Shown here piece by piece: positions 6,046 through 12,395 of a DNA stretch of 12,433 nt. Under the pieces are notes generated by a model. That model saw only the letters and a list, made by a program, of their open reading frames with translations, ran no database searches and was not told the DNA's origin. The stretch lies in the NCBI GenBank assembly GCA_008534395.1, contig SHMQ01000047.1, positions 1 to 12,433 of the forward strand, read 5' to 3'. The stretch is from Candidatus Acidulodesulfobacterium acidiphilum. Its GTDB lineage: Bacteria; SZUA-79; Acidulodesulfobacterales; Acidulodesulfobacteraceae. Each line of letters begins with the position of its first letter. Position 1 is the stretch's first letter. The position numbers were made by a program, and so were the translations under genes.

Positions 6046-8235
6046 TTATTTACCTAATCCGATAAAATGCGCTACCGGAGCTTTTTCTTTTTCTGCAAGC
6101 GTTTTTATATAGGCTACGACTTTATGAAACGATTTAACCCCTTTTACTCCGAGCCATTCCTGCTTAAACTGCTGATAACCGTCGACTTTTAAAAGAGTAG
6201 TCGGTGTATATAGGTTTTTGCGGCTTATTTTAACAACTGGATTATTTCCGCTAAAATTTACGGGAACATATTTTTTAGGAAGTTTTGCGCCTAATTTTAA
6301 CCTGAGTTTTTGCACCTGGGAACAAACGCCCGGGTTCAATCTCTTTTTTACCGTAATTTTTAAAAATTTATATGGCCTGCCGTTATCCTGTTTGCTAGTA
6401 AAACCGTTTATTATAACTTTGGCATTGGCGTCCCACTGGCTCATAGGCGGAAGATTAAATATCGCCTCTATAGTTTTTACTATCGAAACCTGCGAATATC
6501 TCTGCTTTATCAATGCGCCTTTTTTAACATACGGTCCCATCATGAGCGCAAAAGTTCTGTGCGCTGAAATATGGTCTGCTCCGGATTGCGCATCGTCTTC
6601 CGTTAAAAATACGAGAGTATTTTTCCATATTTTAGAGCGCGATAGAAAAGATATTATTTTACCTGTCGCTTCATCATTATTAGCCACATAATACTGAGGC
6701 GTATAATAGCAGGGGGCTAATCCTGCCGTATGATCGTCCGGCAGCCAGATATAAGTAAAATCGGGAAACTTATTTTCTTTTAGTCTTTTTTTAGCCCATT
6801 TTATAAAAATTTTAGCCCTCGTCGTGTCCAATATATCCCTGTTCCAACCCGGATATTCGGATACGACGTGAGCTTCCATCTGCCTGTTTACTCCATTAAT
6901 GCGGGTATGCGCTACAAATTCGCCAAAATCGGCAAAACTTATATGATGAGACAACATATCGTTGAACAGATACAATTTATACGGATATGAAATCCAGATA
7001 TTAGTCAAATGAACATGTAATTTTTTCATAAGCCTATTTCCTATATATGCCGGATTTAAAAAAGTATCGTCTTTGTCCGGTATCGCAGGCTTTAATAAAG
7101 TTCTGCTTTGAGGATATCTTAGTCCCCTGCCGGAATAATTTTCCGGCCATACCCTCTGAACGTAATCAGAATCGGATGCTCCAGTCGTCCATTCATGACC
7201 TTGAGCGGTTACCTCGCCGTCTGCGTAAAAATTTACGAACAGCGCATATTTATTAGCAAGTTTGTATAGATTGGGAAGCTCTTTTTTATTATACAAATCG
7301 AGATGCGGATCAGCCCATTTACCTGCTCTGGCGTAATCTCCCAAATCTTCGTCGAAGGTTTTGTTTTCGCGCAGAATAAATACTATATGTTTGATATGTT
7401 TTCTTAGGAATTTTATTTCCGCTTCTTCTTTTGCTTTTCTTGCCGCCCTTTGTTTAAGCGTAAATCCGTCGTCTTTTAACGCTAAATGCGTTAAATAGCT
7501 TTTATTTTTAAAAAAATACTTTATGCCCACTTTTTGAACGGCTCCGTGCATAAAACTGCATATCCATTGATATTCCAAGTTAGGTCCCGCGCTCAAACCT
7601 TTAGCGTCGGTAATATAAATTGATTTGCCGGAAGAAGTAAGCGACGTCGGATACCATGCTGTCTGAATTAGACCTATGGGTTTATAATCCGACAAATTAA
7701 ATGCTTCTACGTCGTTATTGCCTGCATTGGCTACAAAAAAATATTTGCCGCTTATGGTTATTCCGTCGGGGTAACTTCCGTATGGAGCATGTTTATAAGG
7801 GCTTATGTGAATAATTTTGACGACTTTAAGACTTTTGGTATCTACTACAAATATCCTGTCGTTGTTAGATGCGGCGATTAACGATATAGGAGTGCCTGAA
7901 ACCGAAGCTATAGCCGTCGGATGCATTCCCGATGACGGCATCGGATTATTATCGAAGGATATTTTCCCTAAATATTTAAGTGACGGGGTGAATAACCTTA
8001 CTTCGTCGCCGCCCCAGTCGCTTACGATTAACCTTTTTCCGTTATCAGCCTGACTTACGGCAAAAGGATACGGTCCCGCGTTTGCGTATTTTATGACGCC
8101 CGTTTTTAAGTTTATTTTTGCGATAGAGTTTGAAAGCAAACCCGTTGCATAAATATATTTTTGGTTATCAGATAAAATAACGTAATCCGGATAAAAAAAA
8201 ATAAGGTTTGATATTTTCGTGCCCCTGATACTCAT
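6046..8235 (-). CDS. C-terminal part of a frameshifted YncE-propeller/alkaline-phosphatase-family phosphoesterase
   Basis: This 729-codon frame holds most of a YVTN/YncE-like beta-propeller (residues about 15-215, with blades such as KYIYATGLLSNSIAKINLKTG and KYFFVANAGNNDVEAFNLSD) followed by a phosphoesterase domain. The catalytic region starts at HIVFILRENKTFDEDLGD (283-300) and continues with DGEVTAQGHEW, FTYIWLPDDHTAG and LTEDDAQSGADHISAHR (534-550), the metal-ligand segment of the family. NCBI describes the same fusion as a bifunctional YncE family/alkaline phosphatase family protein. It should act outside the cytoplasm on a phosphate ester; its substrate is unknown. The ATG at 8235 has no ribosome site and lies inside the upstream frame, so it is not a natural start. 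The true gene begins at 8938 and is interrupted by one extra base in a homopolymer at 8193-8201; restored, it would be 963 residues. Confidence 0.8.
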   Translation of the reverse strand: MSIRGTKISNLIFFYPDYVILSDNQKYIYATGLLSNSIAKINLKTGVIKYANAGPYPFAVSQADNGKRLIVSDWGGDEVRLFTPSLKYLGKISFDNNPMPSSGMHPTAIASVSGTPISLIAASNNDRIFVVDTKSLKVVKIIHISPYKHAPYGSYPDGITISGKYFFVANAGNNDVEAFNLSDYKPIGLIQTAWYPTSLTSSGKSIYITDAKGLSAGPNLEYQWICSFMHGAVQKVGIKYFFKNKSYLTHLALKDDGFTLKQRAARKAKEEAEIKFLRKHIKHIVFILRENKTFDEDLGDYARAGKWADPHLDLYNKKELPNLYKLANKYALFVNFYADGEVTAQGHEWTTGASDSDYVQRVWPENYSGRGLRYPQSRTLLKPAIPDKDDTFLNPAYIGNRLMKKLHVHLTNIWISYPYKLYLFNDMLSHHISFADFGEFVAHTRINGVNRQMEAHVVSEYPGWNRDILDTTRAKIFIKWAKKRLKENKFPDFTYIWLPDDHTAGLAPCYYTPQYYVANNDEATGKIISFLSRSKIWKNTLVFLTEDDAQSGADHISAHRTFALMMGPYVKKGALIKQRYSQVSIVKTIEAIFNLPPMSQWDANAKVIINGFTSKQDNGRPYKFLKITVKKRLNPGVCSQVQKLRLKLGAKLPKKYVPVNFSGNNPVVKISRKNLYTPTTLLKVDGYQQFKQEWLGVKGVKSFHKVVAYIKTLAEKEKAPVAHFIGLGK

Positions 8236-8938
8236 AGGGGTACTGGTTTTTTGGAAATTGCTGCCATTTAAGTCGGTAGCTTCTCACAGCTTTAAGCCTG
8301 CCGTTAATGTATTTAACCGCTAAAATATTTCCGGAAACGCCACCTGCCGCGTAAATAGTTCCGTTTTTGTTTACGACAAGACCTTGAAAAAAACTTTGAT
8401 TTCTAATAATTGTAGTAGGTATAGTAGAATTCGGAACGCGCGCAATACTGTCCGCATATATCAGCGACGTCGCATAACCTTTATTTTCTTTAATATTAGA
8501 TTTTTTGGCATACTGGACTATAGGACCCAAATACGGCAAATTAGACTCGCCTTCAAATGCTTCCAGTACCGCAAGCGGCTTTAAACTCTTTCTATTGTAT
8601 AGCTCAATTTTTTGAATCTTTTTTGAAGGGTTTGTAAGGACTACAACATAATTTTTATAAATTTTTACGTTAGTCGGAAAATTTTCCGTCGCGCTTAATA
8701 ATCCGACCGGACTTATTAAACGGCCAGTCGGAAGTTTATGTGTATATTCCTTAATATTTTCCTTTGTTATTTTAACCGGAATATGTTGAAGAAATACGCT
8801 CGGTATATTGTGATTCGGGATGAGGTTAGCCGCCGAAGAACTTTCCGCATGTCCAAACAAAAATATTATTAAAATACTTATAACAGGTATTATAATAAAA
8901 ATTTTAGATTTAATATTTCGCTTTGAAGTAAGTTTCAT
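8168..8938 (-). CDS. N-terminal part of the frameshifted YncE-propeller/phosphoesterase (signal peptide and first blades)
   Basis: I start it at the ATG at 8938 rather than 8953: GCGGAG sits 7-9 bases before the former, and the earlier ATG overlaps that ribosome site. The product opens with MKLTSKRNIKSK, a hydrophobic Sec segment (IFIIIPVISILIIFLF) and a likely cleavage after SSA. Beta-propeller strands follow, for example YKNYVVVLTNPSKKIQKIELYNRKSLKPLAVL and QGLVVNKNGTIYAAGGVSGNILAVKY. The frame ends soon after YPYEYQGHENIKPYFF, where removing one T would continue as YPDYVILSDNQKYIYATG in the next frame, exactly in register with the propeller. So this is not a separate gene. It lies 40 bp after the terminator of repeat copy A, and no Pho-like array is visible immediately upstream. 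Confidence 0.75.
   Translation of the reverse strand: MKLTSKRNIKSKIFIIIPVISILIIFLFGHAESSSAANLIPNHNIPSVFLQHIPVKITKENIKEYTHKLPTGRLISPVGLLSATENFPTNVKIYKNYVVVLTNPSKKIQKIELYNRKSLKPLAVLEAFEGESNLPYLGPIVQYAKKSNIKENKGYATSLIYADSIARVPNSTIPTTIIRNQSFFQGLVVNKNGTIYAAGGVSGNILAVKYINGRLKAVRSYRLKWQQFPKNQYPYEYQGHENIKPYFFLSGLRYFI
8193..8201 (-). other. Nine-base A/T homopolymer causing the frameshift in the propeller-phosphoesterase
   Basis: Nine A on the plus strand read as nine T in the gene: CCT TAT TTT TTT TTA. With eight T the reading becomes PYFFYPDYV and joins both frames without loss. The frames overlap from 8235 to 8168, both are otherwise clean and both keep family motifs. The shift may be an assembly error, a phase-variable or recent mutation, or a site where transcriptional slippage restores some full-length product. 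The sequence alone cannot separate these. Confidence 0.85.
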
Positions 8939-8962
8939 AAATATACTCCGCATCTTAATTTA

Positions 8963-9063
8963 TTAATTTACGTTTCTAAAAAAATACGTGCGGAAAATCT
9001 TTTAAAACTTTCCGCACATACTTGCTTTAACTTTGAGAAGAGAGGAGAAAGATAAAGCAAAAG
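8963..9063 (-). repeat. 101-bp perfect direct repeat, copy A (two-hairpin RNA module)
   Basis: Identical over 101 bases to 9632-9732, offset 669. On the minus strand it holds first a stem, 9060-9053 with 9029-9022 (UUGCUUUA/UAAAGCAA), extended past one mismatch by CUUU/AAAG and closed by the 13-base pure-pyrimidine loop CUCCUCUCUUCUC. The GTGCGGAAA terminator follows. It comes 40 bp after the stop of receptor remnant A and 24 bp before the start of the propeller-phosphoesterase. No transposase or terminal inverted repeats are present, so it is not an insertion sequence. Confidence 0.8.
8978..9017 (-). terminator. Intrinsic terminator ahead of the propeller-phosphoesterase (copy A)
   Basis: A 9-bp stem, GTGCGGAAA (9017-9009) with TTTCCGCAC (8996-8988), has a loop of about 12 bases and is followed on the minus strand by GTA and seven T (8984-8978). 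It closes the unit of receptor remnant A. The phosphoesterase start codon is only 39 bp downstream of the T-run, so an attenuator role is possible. Confidence 0.8.
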
Positions 9064-9103
9064 TTTATAATTGTTATCAATTAAAAATTTATATAATCAA
9101 AAT

Positions 9104-9355
9104 TTAAAACTTCACTGATGCGTTAAGCATAAAGAACCTTGGGAGACCGGGCATAACGGTTTCATAGGTATAATTAGAATTGCCTGGTATAGAATTATAT
9201 CCTATATAACCCCATGCGTTATAATTTCTGTTAAGGATGTTATCAACGCTTAACTAAACTTTTACGCCTTTAAATTGGGCGTTTTTTAAAATTCCGATAT
9301 TTTTAAAATTAAAGTAATGGCTTAAATTCAAATGCGCTTTATAATCTATAAAAAT
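9104..9355 (-). pseudogene. Remnant A: C-terminal end of a TonB-dependent receptor with an internal stop
   Basis: Minus-strand translation gives about 83 codons that align end to end with the last strands of the intact receptor: LNLSHYFNFKNIGILK here against LNLSRYFNFKKMGILK there, then the VDNILNR turn, then MPGLPRFFMLNASVKF against MPRFYYVTTSFKF. A TAG at 9256-9254 replaces a serine codon just before LSVDNILN. Upstream of about 9355 the frame hits a stop and the similarity ends, so plug, N-terminus and most of the barrel are missing. Only the last C-terminal beta-strands remain, ending in the terminal Phe needed for outer-membrane insertion in intact receptors. It is a relic of a neighbouring paralogue, not a functional gene. 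An orphan Pho-like promoter lies 75-150 bp upstream and probably belonged to it. Confidence 0.85.
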
Positions 9356-9420
9356 AAAAACATTAAATTATTTTAATTACTTTAATTCGTTCAGTTGAAC
9401 CTGATTTAAAAAAAACTAGA

Positions 9421-9440
9421 TTTGATAATATCTTATCAAA
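9421..9440. repeat. Inverted repeat overlapping the -10 of the orphan promoter
   Basis: TTTGATAA (9421-9428) and TTATCAAA (9433-9440) are separated by 4 bp. On the minus strand eight T follow after 5 bases (9415-9408), so it could be a weak AT-only terminator or an operator. It covers the predicted -10 hexamer of the phased array, and neither of the other two arrays has it. Confidence 0.3.
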
Positions 9441-9505
9441 TAAATGTTACACCTTTATGAAATTTTCGTTAAATAATGTTAAATTTTGTTACAAAATTAT
9501 TACAT
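9430..9505 (-). promoter_or_regulatory. Orphan Pho-box-like promoter: six phased repeats left between receptor remnants
   Basis: Plus-strand 7-mers GTTACAC (9446), ATGAAAT (9457), GTTAAAT (9468), GTTAAAT (9478), GTTACAA (9488) and ATTACAT (9499) are spaced 11, 11, 10, 10 and 11 bp, the same series of spacings as at the TPR-tonB promoter. Ten bp past the proximal copy is TAAGAT (9435-9430), a 4/6 match to the -10; TATTAT (9430-9425) is a better hexamer slightly further on. The first thing downstream is receptor remnant A, so the promoter probably drove the receptor gene that has since been mostly deleted. The stretch 9506-9631 holds nothing else I can support. Confidence 0.6.
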
Positions 9506-9631
9506 TTTTTGAATTTTATATATTATTTCTAAAATGATTTGAAAAACGGATGAAGGAAAGAAAATATCAACTTATTTATTTATTTTTAAAGTTTAAACAC
9601 CAAATTTAAATAAATCTGACAGCAAGACTTT

Positions 9632-9732
9632 TTAATTTACGTTTCTAAAAAAATACGTGCGGAAAATCTTTTAAAACTTTCCGCACATACTTGCTTTAAC
9701 TTTGAGAAGAGAGGAGAAAGATAAAGCAAAAG
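9632..9732 (-). repeat. 101-bp perfect direct repeat, copy B (two-hairpin RNA module)
   Basis: Same sequence as 8963-9063 without a mismatch. The pyrimidine-loop stem lies at 9729-9691 and the terminator at 9686-9647 on the minus strand. It follows the stop of receptor remnant B by 26 bp. Unlike copy A and the related copy C, no phosphoesterase follows; the next element is the orphan promoter 127 bp downstream. Confidence 0.8.
9647..9686 (-). terminator. Intrinsic terminator after receptor remnant B (copy B)
   Basis: The same 9-bp GTGCGGAAA/TTTCCGCAC stem with GTA and seven T on the minus strand as copy A. It would stop transcripts from the receptor gene at 12395-9942 and remnant B before the orphan promoter. 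Confidence 0.8.
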
Positions 9733-9758
9733 ACTTAATTATTTATTATTTATTAAAG

Positions 9759-9906
9759 TTAAAACTTTACCGATGCGTTAAGCATAAAGAACCTCGGAAT
9801 GCCCGGTAAACCTTGGAAATAGTTATATGCTGGTCCATTGTTTAACATTATAATATTAATATACATATCAGCAACGTAATATTGTTTATTTATTTAAAAT
9901 ATTATC
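9759..9906 (-). pseudogene. Remnant B: C-terminal end of a second TonB-dependent receptor, frameshifted
   Basis: The minus strand encodes DNILNK, then after a shift QYYVAD and a run ending FQGLPGIPRFFMLNASVKF with a TAA at 9761-9759. DNILNKQYY matches the DNILNRQYL turn of the intact receptor, and RFFMLNASVKF is identical to the end of remnant A. The two parts are split by a tandem (TTTA)3 tract at 9885-9896; with two units in place of three the frame is continuous, so one 4-base slip explains the break. Only about 48 codons are recognisable. It begins just 36 bp after the stop of the intact receptor, as if the body of a tandem paralogue had been deleted. Confidence 0.75.
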
Positions 9907-9941
9907 ATGTTTAAAAACATCAAATAATTTAGATCTTAAGC

Positions 9942-12395
9942 TTAAAATTTAAATGATGTCGTCACATAGTAAAATCTTGGCATTCCGGGCAAATATTCAG
10001 CATAAATGGCGTTTGAATTTGGGTATGTGCTGACAAATCCCGGGATTGCGCCGGTAAGATACTGTCTGTTTAAAATATTGTCAATGGATAAGCTGAGTTT
10101 CATACCTTTAAGGCCGGCTTCTTTTAATATGCCCATTTTTTTAAAGTTGAAATAACGGCTAAGATTTAAATTAAACAGCCAGTAACCGCCAAGGTGGAAC
10201 GCGCTTGTAGGATTTCCGTTTATGTCTTCTACGAACTGCTCGCCCGTGTATGTCCCCCACAACCTTGCGTCTATATTATAATAGTTTTCGTCAACGCCGA
10301 TATTTGCAAGATGCCTCGGTATAAACGGAACATTTTCACCCGGTAAAACATTTCCTGCCGGACCTGAATAGGTAGAAGTAAACTTTCCGGTATTTAACGA
10401 ATAGTTTGCAAAAACATTCAGATGGCGGTTAAAATCATATTGTCCCTCAAGCTGTAAACCCTCATACCGCGACCTGCCGCCGTTTGTCTCATAGGTAACT
10501 TCCGTTGCGGTATTTAAATATGTACCGAATGTATTGGAAAAGTCTTCTTTATACACATTTGCCGAAAGTTCGAGATTATCTAATCTGTACCTCGTTCCAA
10601 GTTCGTAATCGGTAACATATTCGGGCTTTATTCCGCTTAAAGATGTGGTAAAGTTAGTTCCGTTATAAGAAGTCAGCACGGATTCGTAAGCGGTATAATT
10701 TGGAGCTTTCATCGTCCTTCCGTAAGTTGCGTAAAAATTCCAGTTTGGAAGTAGATTATAGCTTAAACCAATCGTGGGTTCTATTTCGGTAAATGTATCC
10801 GATACCGTCCCGCCGTACGGATAAAGGGACGGCCATGTTTCGTTTGTTGCAACGCTCATATCCACTATTTGATATTTAACGCCAGGCTCGATAAATAACT
10901 TATCGGGAATAATGTCCACCCTGTCTTGCGCATAGACCGCATCCATATTCTCCGTACCGTGTTCATTATCGGCAATATTGTAAAAAGGCGCGACAGGCCC
11001 GTAACTTTCTCCGTAAAACGACTCTATTTTGTGATATCTTCCGAAAAGGAATTGTCCGCCGAGCGTAAGCACATTTCTCGGAAATCTAACGGTAACCGAG
11101 GGAATATCGCCGAACTGGCTTACATTCACGGCTTTATAATGGTTATCTGTTCCGTAAGCAAATCCGGGAGTAAAGCCGTTTGCAATTGCCGTAGCGCTAT
11201 TTTGACCGTCAAGAAACTGCGGGTCTGGATTATAAGTAGCGGTGGGAACAGGCGTTAACGACCAGTTTCCACTTCCGAAACTTAAAGAATAAGGCTGCAC
11301 GCCGTTAATATAAATGCTCGAAGGTATATCGCATGACGCCGTGCTGATTCCAGCGCTGGCGGCACTTGTATGGCATGCCGGGTTTACATAAAGATTTTTT
11401 GCCATATTTTCATTAAAGTAAAAACTCTTATTGTCAAAGGTAAGATCTCTGTTTATATAAGCCTTCCAACCAAGTATGGCGTAATACTCCTGATTGTAAG
11501 CCTGCGCATTTTCGACGGAAGTCGGCCATCCCCAGCTATAGCCGAACTGATCAAGCAGCGGTACGGGAACGAGGTGCGGGTCGTTTGCGTAATCGTCATT
11601 TCTCATAAATATGAACGAAATATGCGATCTGTTGTTATTATACGGCTTAATAAGGGACATATAATATGAATGGAGCCTGTTGGGGTAAGCTGAACCGTCA
11701 TACCAGTTGTTCGCGTCGTCTCTTGATACCTTCAAATACATTCTGATTCCTTCCCAGAGCTTGCCTGTATTCAAAGCAAAACCGTAAGTCCTTGTGGCAA
11801 AAGAACCGTAGCCTCCGAATATCTTGGCGTAAAATTTGCTGGTCGGCATCAATGGTTCATAGTTTATCGTGCCGCCAAGGGAGTCAAAGGAATCAATACT
11901 TGGATTATTCACGCCGTAATAAATCCCGACCCCGGAAATATCGCCGAGCGTAAACGGAACGTTGTTCCTAACATCCATATAATTGGAAGAATCGCCGTCA
12001 AACATGTTGTTAATCGGCACGCCGTCAAAGGTCTGTGCAACCTCGCCTGTGCCAAAGCCCCTTAATTCGACGCGCGAACGGATATTATTAGGACCGCTGG
12101 TACTTGCGTGTATGGAAGGCGCTTGATTTAATATCGTCTCGAAGGAGTTCATAGGCGATTTTGTTGCCTCGATAGCCCTCTTTTTAATCTTCGATACTGT
12201 AAAAGGCGTCCTTTTCACTTTCTTAGCTTTTTTCTCGGCTTTTAAAACGATTACTTTGGCATTTGCCTTAGACGGGGCATAAAATGCAGCAAATACCGAC
12301 AGGGCAATAAACAGGATTAGTTTAAATTCAGTCCTGTTTAACCCTATCCCCAAACCAATCTTTCTTAACTTACCATCAGGAACTTTCAATTTCAT
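9942..12395 (-). CDS. TonB-dependent outer-membrane receptor
   Basis: The 817-residue protein has a long basic N-terminus, a signal segment (24-40) with likely cleavage after ANA (44-46), and a TonB-box-like KVIVLKAEK at 47-55. The plug domain follows (about 60-178: TPFTVSKIKKRAIEA, ILNQAPSIHAS, RSRVELRGFG, FDGVPINN, SLGGTINYEPL), then a 22-strand-type barrel ending in SFKF with the terminal Phe recognised by the BAM machinery. Signature segments near the end are PEYVTDYELGTRYRLDNLELSANVY and SIDNILNRQY. Two cysteines (C341, C355) lie in a predicted external loop and could form a disulphide. The ribosome site AAGGAGA precedes the ATG. The ligand cannot be read from the sequence; the neighbouring phosphoesterases and Pho-like promoters suggest a phosphorus compound, but a siderophore or other ligand is possible. 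Only 38 bp of upstream DNA is in the window, so its own promoter is not visible. Confidence 0.92.
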   Translation of the reverse strand: MKLKVPDGKLRKIGLGIGLNRTEFKLILFIALSVFAAFYAPSKANAKVIVLKAEKKAKKVKRTPFTVSKIKKRAIEATKSPMNSFETILNQAPSIHASTSGPNNIRSRVELRGFGTGEVAQTFDGVPINNMFDGDSSNYMDVRNNVPFTLGDISGVGIYYGVNNPSIDSFDSLGGTINYEPLMPTSKFYAKIFGGYGSFATRTYGFALNTGKLWEGIRMYLKVSRDDANNWYDGSAYPNRLHSYYMSLIKPYNNNRSHISFIFMRNDDYANDPHLVPVPLLDQFGYSWGWPTSVENAQAYNQEYYAILGWKAYINRDLTFDNKSFYFNENMAKNLYVNPACHTSAASAGISTASCDIPSSIYINGVQPYSLSFGSGNWSLTPVPTATYNPDPQFLDGQNSATAIANGFTPGFAYGTDNHYKAVNVSQFGDIPSVTVRFPRNVLTLGGQFLFGRYHKIESFYGESYGPVAPFYNIADNEHGTENMDAVYAQDRVDIIPDKLFIEPGVKYQIVDMSVATNETWPSLYPYGGTVSDTFTEIEPTIGLSYNLLPNWNFYATYGRTMKAPNYTAYESVLTSYNGTNFTTSLSGIKPEYVTDYELGTRYRLDNLELSANVYKEDFSNTFGTYLNTATEVTYETNGGRSRYEGLQLEGQYDFNRHLNVFANYSLNTGKFTSTYSGPAGNVLPGENVPFIPRHLANIGVDENYYNIDARLWGTYTGEQFVEDINGNPTSAFHLGGYWLFNLNLSRYFNFKKMGILKEAGLKGMKLSLSIDNILNRQYLTGAIPGFVSTYPNSNAIYAEYLPGMPRFYYVTTSFKF

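Noticed and set aside
8168-8235. Two separate overlapping genes for the propeller and the phosphoesterase
   Set aside because: The second ATG lacks a ribosome site, and the two frames join perfectly across the homopolymer into one known fusion architecture.
9541-9610. A 19-codon plus-strand frame starting ATGAAGGAAAG
   Set aside because: It has no convincing ribosome site, is very short and lies in AT-rich intergenic DNA.
8963-9732. The 101-bp direct repeats as ends of an insertion sequence or a CRISPR
   Set aside because: There is no transposase, no terminal inverted repeats and only two copies; the segment between them is receptor debris and a promoter.
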